A stretch of 64,000 nucleotides of DNA from Fonsecaea monophora. Taxonomy: Eukaryota > Ascomycota > Eurotiomycetes > Chaetothyriales > Herpotrichiellaceae. The notes under the pieces were generated by a model. The model did no database searches and was not told where the DNA came from. It was given only the letters and a program-made list of their open reading frames with translations. Each line of letters starts with the position of its first letter. The stretch's first letter is position 1. This document shows, in pieces, positions 36,401 through 48,014 of the stretch. The stretch lies in assembly GCF_001642475.1 (NCBI RefSeq), contig NW_019173959.1, positions 124,001 to 188,000 of the forward strand. The letters are read 5' to 3'. A program made the translations under genes and the position numbers.

Positions 36401-36798
36401 ACCTCGAACGCACCCGCGCGGCATCCGTCCCTCCTCCCCTTCCCGCAGCCAACCCCATCTTTACTCCTTTCAGTATTGATCGGCACTTTCTCAGCAAGCC
36501 TCACCAGCTCGCTCTTTGTTTGTCAGAAAAGAGAAGAAACCCTCCGTCCGGTCCCAAGAGCATCTAGACCTTGGAACCTCGTATTCGTCGGCGCTCTATC
36601 GATATCGCTTCCGGAGCCTCAAGAGACCTAGAACCCTCGCATTCACGCGCCTCCCTCGGCCCCCTCCGCGCGCAGTCCTCACAGAGCCCTATCTCAGCCT
36701 ACAAGCCTTACTGTTGTCATTCAAGGCCATATACTCTCATCTTTCCCCAGCTCATGCAGTCGCATTGAACTTCAAGAGTCCCCCCCTCGGCCCATACA
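30439..36798. other. 6.3 kb gene-free region upstream of the C2H2 regulator
   Basis: No supported gene lies in this stretch, the longest gap in the window. Open frames on both strands are long by chance because GC content is moderate, but none has family motifs, and the amino-acid make-up is erratic. The last 500 bases are strongly pyrimidine-rich and look like the transcription start and leader of the C2H2 gene. A non-coding transcript or a long regulatory region is possible but not shown. Confidence 0.5.
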
Positions 36799-39278
36799 AT
36801 GCTCGCTCTCGAGCATTCTCGGCGTCAACAATTCGACCCAGCATTCGACTTCGAGCAAAGCATTCAAGCGCCTTTCCCCAGTCTGACCATGGATACCTTC
36901 GACTCGACCGACCCCATGATCAACTTCCATCCTCTCCCATACTCGTTCTTTGACAACCCATCCATGTTTGCGACGGCTCCCATGCAATCACTCAAGCAAG
37001 AAATGCCGCCATTCCAAGACCTTCCGCCGGCTCTAATTTCGTCGGGCTCGGCACCTTCAATCCCCAGCGCATCGTCCTCCACAGTCGGTTCTCCATACTC
37101 GGGTCCCTCCCATACCGTCTCAAGTCAGGACGGTTTCGACCGCACAGCTCCTCCATTCGGTCTGGGTGTCATGCCAGCTATCGTCAATCACGAAGCCTTT
37201 TCACATGACATCCTAGGAACTTCCATGGAAGCCGAGCTGTCGTTGGGGAGCCATGAGAAGCTCCCCGACAGTTTTGTGGGTGAGTGTGCAGATCTTTCCT
37301 CTTCTCGTTCGCGACCATCGACTGGTGCCATTTTCAATGCCCAATCCTTGCAGCCACATCCATCATCTATTAGTGCTTCGCCCGAGTCACTGTCCATCCA
37401 TACTTTCTTTGATCAAGGCGTGTCCACCGTGCCTTCAGTCGCTTCCCTCTCGGGGGTTTCCACTGGTACCCAGTCCCCTTCATCCGAGCAAACTTTGGCA
37501 ACACCGACCTTCAAGTCACCCACCACACCTGCTTCAGCATGTTCCAAGCACTTTTCCGTTGTTTCTCCCGTCAACGCGAGGAGCTTCTCCCCAACCTTGC
37601 GCTCGCAGACGGCTCCCATCTTCCACCCTCATATGCTCTCTCATGACGCGCATGTTGCACCGCATCAACATCAACATCACACGAGCCGTTTTCAGTCTCA
37701 TTTTTTTGCCCAAAGCAGCGGCAACTTCATGCCGCCGCTGGAAACATCCTGTTCGTCTCTTCCGCCTGTCTTTCCTTGCCCTTCCACTCGTTTCCTTGCT
37801 CCGTTGTCATGTGTCCTCCCTGGTGGTTCCGGGCCCTAGCCGCTTTCATCGTTCCTGCTTCGATACCAAGGGCAAATCAGACTGATGCTTTTTCCACAGA
37901 TCCCTCTTTGATCCACGCGTCCAGGCCGTATGGCGATACGGTCTTCGCTGACCACGGCGCTTTCGCACCCAGCTTACACTCCTTCACCACGACATCACCT
38001 TCCGGCTCACCAGCACCATCACCTCAGCCATATAGCGTGTATCCCCCCACGCAATTTTCCGAACCCCTCACCAATGCCAACTACTATCAACAGCAGCAGT
38101 ACATGAGTCGACGACCTTCGCTGGCTTCCTATGTCTCCGGGGGTTCCCATCCAAGTCCGACCTCAGAAATCGACGACGATGGCCGGGACAAGAGCCGATG
38201 CCCTCATCGCGACTGCGGCAAAGTCTTCAAGGACCTGAAGGCTCATATGTTGACTCATCAAGCCGAACGGCCAGAGAAGTGTCCGATCCTGACTTGTGAG
38301 TACAATCAGAAAGGGTTTGCTCGCAAGTACGACAAGAATCGACACACCTTGACCCATTATAAAGGTACCATGGTCTGCGGGTTCTGCCCCGGATCAGGCT
38401 CTCCGGCCGAAAAAAGCTTCAACCGAGCCGACGTATTTAAGCGCCACCTGACTTCTGTCCACGGAGTCGAGCAGACACCACCCAACAGCCGGAAGCGCAG
38501 TCCATCTGCAAGCAACCGAAAGCTCTCCAGCTACTGTCAAGATGCCACCGGCAAATGTTCCACTTGTTCGGCCACCTTTAACAATGCTCAAGACTTTTAC
38601 GAGCATCTTGACGACTGTGTGCTGCGCGTTGTGCAACAAGAGGAGCCGTCCGAGGCGGTCAATGTCCAACACCTCTCTCAAATCAACAACGACAAGGACG
38701 TTCAAGAGACCTTGGACCGTCATATGATCAAGACTGAGGATGCCCCAACCAGCTTTGACGATGAAGACGAGGAGGACGAGGAAGATGATGAGGACGATGA
38801 CGAGGATGATGACCCGTCGTTCAACAGTCGATCCGGCAAAGGCATGATTAAATCCAACAAAGCCCCTGCCTCGTCCCGTGCAATCATCGGTGGTGGCGTC
38901 TCCAAACCTGGCAAGTCATCAAAGAAAGGTATGACTTGGTCCAAAGGTGGAGTGGCTCTCGTCGGCAAGGGTCGCAAGAAGAGAAGACATTACCCACCGT
39001 CCTGGGGCATGGCTGCCGAGAAGATGCGCATGAAGAAGCGTGTGCTTTGTGTCTATGACGGCCAGAGGCGCTTGTGGAAGGATGACATGATGCTCCACAA
39101 CGAATTCGAGGTCCGGATGACCCTGCCTGACGGCAAGAGCTACGTTACCGACCTCGATGTCGAGACTCTCAAGCGAGCTGAAGCCTTCCACAACGCCACC
39201 CCCGAAGAGAAGGGTCCCTGGATTCCGACGTCAGAGCATGAGAGTCAAGGTTTCGACCTTAACGCGCTCATGGCTTGA
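36799..39278 (+). CDS. C2H2 zinc-finger transcription factor with long acidic tract
   Basis: Two exons (36799-37750 and 37900-39278) join in phase 1 to about 776 residues. The first 450 are low-complexity (Ser, Pro, Thr, Gln, His). The finger block follows: CPHRDCGKVFKDLKAHMLTH, then CPILTCEYNQKGFARKYDKN with RHTLTH, then CGFC...FKRHLTSVHGVEQ, and a later Cys-His unit (CSTCSATFNNAQDFYEHLDD). An almost pure Asp/Glu run of about 20 residues lies at 38758-38815, followed by a Lys/Arg-rich segment (KGRKKRRHYP) that should act as a nuclear signal. The C-terminus is conserved-looking (RMKKRVLCVYDGQRRLWKDD). It is a DNA-binding regulator of a conserved fungal type; I cannot name its orthologue. An alternative ATG at 36889 has a better context (ACCATGG). 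The 5' donor (GTTCGT) is non-standard, so that border is the least certain. Confidence 0.85.
38758..38815. repeat. GAC/GAG-rich coding repeat (acidic tract)
   Basis: GAT/GAC/GAG/GAA codons repeat almost without interruption and encode a run of Asp and Glu after the zinc fingers. Such tracts often act in activation or histone contact. Confidence 0.8.
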
Positions 39279-40118
39279 TTCATTGGAGTTGACATTTTTC
39301 CTTGTATTAATGACGTGCTTTGAGCGATATGGATATGGATATGGACAAGCTGATCTCGACAATTCCTTCCCTAGGAGAGATTCTTATTCTGTTTATTCTT
39401 TTAATATCTTTTGAGATCATGGCTGCTCCCGAAGAGTATGCAGCGATGGCAAATGTGGACATGAAATTTCTCACCAGGTTGAAGCAGCCCTGTGGAAAAA
39501 AGTTGGCAATGCTTGTGATGAGCACATGGGTTTTGGGAAACCATTTCGTGGATATGGGAATGATTTTGGATGTTATGTGGAAAGGACCGTCTTGGATGCC
39601 AACAAGAAGATACCCGTCACTGAAAGCTCCTCGAGGTCGCTGAAAAGCTAGTGTACGATAGATCCCTTGAAAGGGCAAACCAGGAAGCGCTGAGCGCTAC
39701 AGTATTGCAATGAAGGAAGTTTCCTTTGACCTTTGACAATTGAATCTTTCATGCTTGTTTTGGTATCGCTAGAGGGGCTTCACTGGTGCCCCTCACGGCT
39801 GTACTGTAGGGTCTTTGGGGTCGCCCACGTCACGTCAGGCAGGGACTTTACCTGACTACTAGCGAGCCAGTTAAGAGCCGAACCGCGCCAAGCTTTCCGT
39901 CATCGAGACTGCGCCTGGCCCAACATCATTCACCTTCGGACTCTTTGAAGGAGTGAACGCAAGGCTACGAAAGCCCCTTTGCATGCCGATCTCTTGCTCC
40001 CATTACTCGGTAGATTCCTTCCTGGTCATCAGCAAAACTCCTCCCAGAGGCAGAGTCCTAGCGATAGCTGAGCCAACGCTTTGATCCCCGCCGCAGGCGC
40101 GGCGCCCACCCACACGAC
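39279..40118. other. Intergenic region between the C2H2 gene and CSN1
   Basis: This is the 3' region of the C2H2 gene and the promoter of CSN1. I see no gene or clear motif beyond a short GATATG repeat near 39327-39346. Confidence 0.55.
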
Positions 40119-41740
40119 ATGGCCAACGATGCTCAACCAGACCCTTACAATTATGGTGTCGTGGTACACGGTACACCTACGCACTTCTCTATGTGCCAGA
40201 GGCCAAGCTAACGGGTTTCATCACAGAAGCCCCCAAATTCGATCTTGCCGCGTACATCTCCAACTACAGAGGTTTGTCACATTGGACTGGACGGAGGGAT
40301 CTTGATTTGGCACTAATTTCCAATCTCACAGGTCGAACCGTGTTCAGACGACTCCACCTGATTGCATCATGTTCTACGGTCCTCGCAGAGGAGGCCGCCC
40401 GAATGGCCGTGCTCGAGGCGAAGAAAGGTAGCGATGTGCGGAACTACCAGGAGGCAGTTACACTGCTGGAGCGGGTGTCAAAAGGCAAGAATATTGACCA
40501 CCTGCGCGACCCAACATGGGCTGCCCAGCAAGAAAAGAAGAACACTGCCGAAACTGCACGTCTGGAAAGTGAACTGAAGGGGTACAAAAACAATCTGATC
40601 AAGGAGAGCATACGAGTGAGTTGGATGCAGCCATGCCGTGCAGAGGGAGACATCTACTGATTTTGCGCGCAGATGGGAAATGAAGATCTGGGTACTCATT
40701 ACTATACCATTGGAGACCTGTACGATGCAGTCAGAGCCTATTCCCGCATGCGGGACTACTGCACCACCACGGCTCATATCACATCCACTGCGTTCCGAAT
40801 CATTGCGGTTGCCATCGAACAGCGCAATTGGCTAGCTGTTCAGTCTCAGGTACAGAAGGTCAAGAATATTCAACTCAAGCCTGAAGACATGACAAGAAAT
40901 CAACCCAAGATCCAAGCGGCCTCGGGTCTCCAGCAAATGTCGACTTTCGAATACCACGAGGCTGCCAACAGCTTCCTCAGCACTGACCCCAGCTTGGGAG
41001 ATAGTTACAGTGATGTATTGACGAGCAACGACGTTGCCGTCTATGGTGGTCTCTGTGCGTTGGCGTCCATGTCTCGGTCGGAGCTGCAGACCAAAGTCTT
41101 GGAAAACAGCAGTTTCCGCAATTTCCTTGAACTGGAGCCTCACATCCGTCGGGCCATCAGCTTCTTCTGTGCCAGCAAATACAGTCAATGTTTGGAGATT
41201 CTTGAGTCCTATCGGGCGGACTATCTCCTAGACATCTATCTACAGCCTCTTGTCGCAGACATCTACACTCGAATCCGAACCAAAAGTATCGTCCAGTATT
41301 TGCAGCCTTTCAGCAAGGTCACGTTGGCAAGCATGGAACGCATGTTTGGGAGGGCATCGATGCCGAACGGCGCCGCAACAGGACAGGACTTTCTCAGCGA
41401 GATTGTTTCTTTGATCCAAGACGGTCGACTCGGTGCCCGAATCGATATGGAGCATGGAGTCCTGGAAACTGTCGAACAGAATCCTCGCGCCCAGGCGCAG
41501 CAGGCGGCACTAGACACGGTGGACTCTTTTGTTCGTGAGGCCCGTTTGAAACTGATTCGGCTGCAGGTCATCAATGCCGGGCTCGAGGTCAAGCCAGCGC
41601 CTAAGAAGAAAGCATGGGGCATTGATCAAGGGGACGGCACATGGGACGAAAGCGAGGCTGCTTTCCTAGGGCCGGGCGGCAGAGACATTATGGCAAACGA
41701 TTTGGAAGGAGTGACTTACCCTCAACGCAAGGGCGGATAG
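40119..41740 (+). CDS. csnA: COP9 signalosome subunit 1 (CSN1/CsnA)
   Basis: Four exons (40119-40155, 40227-40271, 40332-40615, 40673-41740) splice in phase to 477 residues. The first two exons are tiny (37 and 45 bp). The helical Rpn7-type repeat region follows (GDLYDAVRAYSRMRDYCTTT, FRIIAVAIEQRNWLAVQSQV), then VAVYGGLCALASMSRSELQ and the PCI domain (RAISFFCASKYSQCLEILES, DIYTRIRTKSIVQYLQPFSK). CSN1 is the scaffold subunit of the COP9 signalosome, which removes Nedd8 from cullins. In Aspergillus, loss of csn subunits blocks sexual development and light response. The C-terminus (DLEGVTYPQRKGG) is a typical basic tail. Identity rests on overall order and the Rpn7/PCI pattern. Confidence 0.95.
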
Positions 41741-44700
41741 GATCAGTCATGTAAGCGGAAGAGGGATGAAACCCACGGATCCCGAGGTGTGATGTCTCAG
41801 TCAATCTGGACGATTTCCCAAATCACAGACCACCAAACGGCCCTGCTGGGGACAAAATCGCCGCGTGATATCGCGCAACAGACGCCAGCATAGCAAGGGG
41901 CAGATTCCTTTTTGCCAGAGATAAGCCGCTTGAGGTGGGCGACGTGCTCGAGATGGGGTCCTTGGGTTGGTGTCCTGACGGAAGGCCTGATACGGCACCG
42001 TGGGAGCAGAATGATATGGACGAATAAACGGGTCACGAAATGACATTAGTTGCCACGACACCTGGTCAGGATTCCTAGAGATTTGGTGCATTAGCGGTAA
42101 GGCTGACAATACCACGACTGAGGATTGATTTGGATTTGGCGGAGGCCGAAAGCGAGGCGATACGCCTCAGTGCCGATACCTTTGCCCCGTGCAGCATCTT
42201 TTGAGCCATCCACCGAGCACATTCGCGGGACATATTAAGGGATGTAAGGGATGTAATATTCTGGCAATAAGTTGTGCCTGACCCCCGGCGGGGTTCCTCC
42301 CCTATCGCCCAAGAATCCTACTGCCAGCATGCTAGCATGATAGACATGGCAGTTGTTGAGTTGCCCGTCTCGGAGTCTCCTTTTGGACTTGATTACCTAC
42401 TACTGTAGCTATGTTGTACGAGTAAACTCGATACACCAGAAACGGCGGCGGCGTGCTTAGTCAACCCAGAGGGAGAGTGGCGCTGATTGATAGTTGCCAG
42501 AATCATCATGTTTTGTAGGTCTGTACGTCGTACCGAGTCCGAGTATCACTTTGTTTCTGGGTCCTCTGAACGAGATGACTTGTATGGATGGTGCATGGTG
42601 GTGCATGGGTACATGGATTTTGGTGACCCCAAAGGGACGAGTACAAGTACCGAGTATACTGGGAAACTATGTCCTAAGTGCCTACCTAGGGAGTATAAGG
42701 GACTAGGAGAAGGAGAAGGAGATACGCCGTCGAGGGTTTACTCGGACATGGACATGGACTACAAGGGTAATTACTCGACTCAAAACTCGGAGATAGGTTG
42801 TAGTCAGCACCAGCACCAGCACCGGCTACGGAGTAGATCCTATCCATTTTTATTGCCCTTTGCGTGTGTTTCCCCTACCATCCTTTGTCCTGTTTGAGGG
42901 TTTGAGGGATTGTTCTAGTGGAAAAAGACTCGAAGTCGACATGGCTGACTCGGTATTAGGTCTTATTCCACACCCTCCTCCCCCCCTTTTGGGGCACTGG
43001 GGCTTTTAGCGAGGATGGTGTACAAATGCGCGAAGGTGACAAAGGTGACAAGGTAGGTAAGTTAGTGACGGAGTTGGCTAGAGAACCAAAGTACGGAGTA
43101 CCGGGTAGGTAGTAGTCGCTCGTATGTAAGTAAATGGCTGGTGGGTAAGGTAGTGCGTAGTGCGTAGGTAGTGGATGGTGGGTTTGGTGGGCGTCCAGCA
43201 GAGCAGGGATCATGTCACTTGGGAAAAGGTGTGTGGGCAGTGGGCACTTGGGTAAACAACACCAAAAAAAATATTTATGGGCTTTTGGGGGGAGAGTGGG
43301 TTGTGGATACAATGAGGGATGGAGGGGATCGACAGGGCTTTAACTCCCAAGTTAACCGAGTACGAGGACGAGATGACCCATACAGCCAGAGTAGGACAAG
43401 CACAGGTATGGACAAGACAAGGTCAAGAGTTGTGTTTATATTTGCATTTGCACTGCCTGCGAGAAAAGAGAGAGAGACGGCGAGAGGGACGGAGAAAAAG
43501 AGAGAGAAGGGCAGGGGAGACCCACTATCCATGATACGTCGCCATCACTCTCTCACTCTCTGTGTCGGCACGTACGCTTTACTCATGATTATTATCTCAC
43601 AAGGACTTTGTTGGTTACTTACCACGAGCGAGGTACGAATAATTAACTCGGTTCCTGTACAAGTACGAGAAAAGACAAACGCGGCTCGGGGAGTGCATAA
43701 CCGAGGATGGCACGGATGGATACCACCTTGACCACCAAGCAAGGGGGGGGGAGAGGATGGGACGCGGGTACCTAAGCAACTAGGGTGGTGGTGTGGATGT
43801 GTGAGATCACTTTCCAACTACGGGCTAGACATTCAAAACTACTTGGTAGAGTGGGAATACCGAGTCCTCCGTGGCTGTTGTACGTAAAGAAACCTGCCCT
43901 CGCTAGGTGCTCGCTAGGGCAGAGACCACACACCCAACACAGTGGCTCAGAGGAACCCATACCCATGCCCATGCCTGTGCCCTACCCTTGCAAGGAGAGA
44001 TAAACTATGGCTCGTTACGGAAGTCGGATGCTGGCAGCAGCGGGATGGGGCATTTGTTACTCTTCGTACACTAAATGTCTTCGGGGTATGAGGTACAGAG
44101 TAAGTTCTACGAGTACTCGGTCCCGAGTAAGGTCAAATAATCAGGGGGATGATCCCGCTGATGGCTAGGTATGAATGAGTACGAGGTACTCCGTATGAGT
44201 AACGCTGTCACTGCGCTGAATACCTGGTACATACCTACCGAGGTCGAGGTATCGGCCTTACACGTAGACAAGCGCGTGTACAATACATTACGCGCATGCA
44301 TACGAGGACTCCGCATGTGCTCTGCTCGAGGGTACCTACATACTCGTAGGGCTGGTGGGCTTACGAGTACCTACAGTAGGTCAATAGGATCACTGGTCTG
44401 GTGGAGATAGATGCATGGCCACGGGGGGATGGATTTGCAGGCAGGCAAGGCCATGATGGGTGCGTGCGAGCATATACCTACAGTACAGACTCTCTCCTCC
44501 TCCTTCTGATGTACTGTAGGAACAAGGAGCCATGTGCAGAGGGATTTTGTAGCTTGAAAGTGACCAAGTAAAAGTCCCCAAAGGATCAATTGGGTAGTAG
44601 GTAGGTAAGGGGAAGAGAGACCGGGATACATTCCTGGGTGCATACATACATACGTACAAGGTAAAAGGTATTCGGTACAGACGTCTAAATGTACTCGTAT

Positions 44701-45659
44701 ATACCAGATGCAAGAAAAAAGGGGTATGTGTACAGTAAGGTACAGTATGTGAGCACTACGTCTAATCCTCCCGTTGGGATGGAGAGCCTTACTACCTGGG
44801 CGGCAAGGTACTTTTGGGCTTGAATGGAGATAGATGGGCATGGGAGAGAGAATGTAGTTAGGCATGCACGCGTGGTAGGTATGTAGCACTCGACCAGTAT
44901 AACGAGGTACTTAGTACCCTCTCTGCACACCATCCATAACCTGCCTCTCCTCGCTACACACCCCCCTTTTCCACCAGCCCGAGAGCGTAGCATATTCATT
45001 CCCATATCGAGATCACATCGCAGTTGCAAGAGCATCTTTCGAACAAGTCAGGCCCTCATCGAGACACGATTCTCTCAGACATCTCCACGTCCATCCTTCA
45101 CGGCGCATTTCTCCTCTGCTTCATGTCTTTTTCAGTCATCTCTTGCATCTCTAGCTGGATCGAATGGCTTCCCGAGTTGGAAGGAGAGAGGATGTATACC
45201 CGACGTCGATGTGGCGCTGCATCTCATTTTATGCTGGTGGTCGGGGTTCGTGTCTCGGGGCCACTTGGGGAAGTGTACACCTCTAGAAGAAAGATCTCCA
45301 AGGCCAGGAGATGTAGTTCATCCGCATCGTGACGGGGCACATGTTGGTGGTTGATCTCGGGATGGAGAATTCATTTCATCCGGCGACGCGGAGACTTTTC
45401 TCCTGCTTCCATCTTCGCAGATGTCAGATGTGTAGTTACGTGGGCACGTAGGAGATCTCGATCTGGTGACGCGTTGATTCCTGCTAATATCAAAGAGCGA
45501 GACTCATCGAGAGTCAGAGTGGTGCTGATAAAGATGAATGTGATCCATTTGACTTGTTGAAGATGATGTCCTGAGATTTCCTGGCGACAAATTCACCAGC
45601 AATTTCACCTCTCAACCCGCATTGTCCATCATACCAAGACCAGAACGACGAGGTCCAAA
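41741..45659. other. Repeat-rich gene-free island (3.9 kb)
   Basis: No gene could be supported. Between about 42.4 and 44.9 kb the sequence is crowded with short words of the GAGTAC, GTACTC, ACTCCGTA and GGTA/TACC types, often as small palindromes (for example near 42640, 43090, 44105, 44180 and 44355). A CAGCAC repeat lies at 42805-42823. The base make-up differs from the flanking genes. This looks like a slowly expanding dispersed-repeat island. Confidence 0.6.
42805..42823. repeat. CAGCAC hexanucleotide repeat
   Basis: Three copies of CAGCAC in the non-coding island. Confidence 0.7.
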
Positions 45660-47535
45660 ATGGCCGCGACGCATCCTCCGTCTTCAATCCTTCTGCGAGG
45701 CGGCACCATCCTAACACATGGTGACAAGGACCATGTGGTTCCCCTGTGGGTTACTGACCTCCTGGTCCGCAACGGTGTCATCACCGACATTGGAAAGAAT
45801 ATTTCCCCTCCTAGCAGCGACACAGAAGTGATTGACTGCAAGGGTAAAATCATCTCTCCCGGCTTCGTCGACACCCACCACCATCTCTGGCAGACCCAAC
45901 TGAAGGGAAGACACGCGGAGCAAGGGTTGGTCTCATACATGTACACCGGTAGGGTCCATTTCCACAAACTTAGTTCAAATCAGTGGCAATGGTTCTGTGC
46001 GGCAGGTTCTGTTGACCACTGCAACACTAGGCAATATGATGTCCTATGCATATTCTCCCGACGACATGTACTGGGGCCAATTGTCGGGCTGTCTCGAGGC
46101 CATCCACGCCGGGACTACGACTGTCCTGGACCACGCCCATTGTGCCTACAGCCCTGCCCACGGTGAGTCCCATAGCCACGCTGGTTATCGTTTACAGAGG
46201 CTCAACCGTCTAAAATAGCCGCTTCGGCTCTCAACGCAACCATCGACTCCGGCATCCGGGGTATCTTCGCGTACAGCATTCCCATGCGCATATCCAAATG
46301 GGACCAGTCGCAGTGCACCCCAGACCAAGACCTCCTTCCGGAGTGGGCACTCAAGCAGATTGCGGAACTGGCTCAGACACACAATCAGCCTGGTGCAGTG
46401 GTCGAGATTGGCATGGGGTTCGACTTCTGGTTCCTGCCGCAAGAGATGGTTCTGGGCATGCTCGCGAAATTGAGGCAAAGCGGACTAAGAGTCCTGACCA
46501 GCCATGCTGGTTGTAACGCCTTTATGGGTGAGTCTTGCTTGCCCGTGTTTCGGATTGAGCGGGCATCAAAGCCCAGAGAGATCTCTGGATGAGGGTTTTC
46601 TTCGAAGCTCCTCGCGCTGTTGTAGAAAGCTGACCTATCCTGACCCTGCAGGTCTTCAATCACCCGTACCCAAATTTCAATCCTACAAACTCCTCGGCGC
46701 CCCCTACCCACCACCAGAAACCGCACGGGAGATGCCTTTCCTTCTCCTCTCGCACTGCAACGGTCTCCCGCAGGAGGACCTATCCATCCTCGCATCAACC
46801 GGCACCCCAATCTCCAGCACACCGGGCACCGAGGCCCAGATGGGCATGTCCTACCCCGTCGCCCTGGACCCGGCGCTGCGAAACCAGTATGGCAACACAG
46901 CCAACGTCTCGCTCGGGGTCGACTGCCACTCGAGCGAGCCGTCGTCCATGCCCCAGCAAGCGCGCATGCTGCTGCAGCTGGCGCGGGTGGAGAAGAACGC
47001 CCGCCTCCTCGCCAAGGGGCAGTTCCCGTCCGGCGACGTCACGGGCACGTCCGAGGACGTGTTCAACCTGGCGACGATCCGCGGGGCGCGCTGTCTCGGC
47101 CTCGACGCGGACGTTGGCAGCATCGCGCCGGGCAAAAAGGCCGATCTGCTCGTCTTCAACGCCTCCGCGAGCGTGGGCATGTTGAGCGCGGCCGAATACG
47201 ACCCCGTCGTCGCGATCGTGCGGTTCAGCGAGGCCGCAGATATCGACACCGTCATCGTCGACGGCGTCGTGCGCAAGAGGGCCGGGAAACTGCTGGTTAC
47301 CCCCGTCGGCAGGCACGTCACTGCCAGTCAAGCAAATATCCGTGGAACGGCAGCAGGAGAAGCAGTATCAGAAGCGGCTACGGTTCATTTGGAGTGGACC
47401 GAGATAGCCGACCGGGTCAGACGCAGCCAGAGAGAAATCCAGTCCCGAATCGACGGGCTCAGCCTCGACAAGGCAAGGGACATGATGCTGAGTGCCTACC
47501 ACACGGACCTGAGCAGGCTGGTGGATGCCAGGTAG
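45660..47535 (+). CDS. Amidohydrolase-family metal-dependent hydrolase/deaminase
   Basis: Four exons (45660-45948, 46031-46162, 46219-46527, 46652-47535) join in phase 1 throughout to 537 residues. An N-terminal beta segment (SSILLRGGTILTHGDKDHVV) leads to the metal site GFVDTHHHLWQTQLKG (His-x-His). LEAIHAGTTTVLDHAH is the conserved barrel strand, LLSHCNG supplies a further His, and LGVDCHSSEP the catalytic Asp. A typical C-terminal block follows: LGLDADVGSIAPGKKADLLV and VDGVVRKRAG. The fold matches the ATZ/TRZ, cytosine-deaminase and S-adenosylhomocysteine-deaminase group; the substrate cannot be named. Exon 1-2 joining was fixed by the family pattern (MYTG|NMMSYAY). Codon use in exon 4 is strongly GC-biased (CTG, GCG, CGC) compared with its own upstream exons. 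Confidence 0.87.
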
Positions 47536-47552
47536 GTAGGTAGGTAGGTACC
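47530..47552. repeat. GGTA tetranucleotide microsatellite at the stop codon
   Basis: Five GGTA units begin in the last codon of the amidohydrolase and contain its stop codon (TAG). Slippage here would change the end of the protein or its 3' UTR. Confidence 0.8.
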
Positions 47553-48014
47553 AAAGAACGGTATACGAGGGGAAGGAATTCATATAATACGAGTTTGGGA
47601 GAGTGTGGAGCGTGGAGCGTGGTCGAGCTACATAAGCATTAACCTGCCTTACAAGCTACCTAGCTAGTTAGTTCAAGCTCCCTTGGATGACTTCAAGTGG
47701 CTACCATTACCATTCCCATTCCCACAGGTAGAAAGAAGTGTTCATATCGACGCTCCGAGTCCTGAGTCCTGAGCCCTCGTGTTCCTGTTCCTGCAGCGTG
47801 ACTGAGTGTGTCTGTTCCATTGCCAATTGTGCATTGATCATTGTTCATTCCATGCCCCCAACACGTATTTCTCCCGAGATGCCCTACTGAACCTGTCAAC
47901 GGTTGGTCGAGGGACGTCGCAATCAAAAGAGCTATGAAAGTCATTGTCATCCATCATATTTGATTTGGTGTAGTTTTCGTTACGACGTGTCATTCATTCA
48001 TTTCGCCATCACTT
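47536..48014. other. Convergent intergenic region
   Basis: Shared 3' region of the amidohydrolase (plus) and the SMP-C2 gene (minus). I see no gene. Confidence 0.55.

Noticed and set aside
41801..42115. 104-codon minus-strand frame, possible small gene downstream of CSN1
   Set aside because: It has a basic, mitochondrial-like look but no recognised family, no intron logic, and lies in the 3' region of CSN1.
43171..43731. 186-codon plus-strand open frame
   Set aside because: It is built from purine-rich simple repeats inside the repeat island and has no protein-like pattern.
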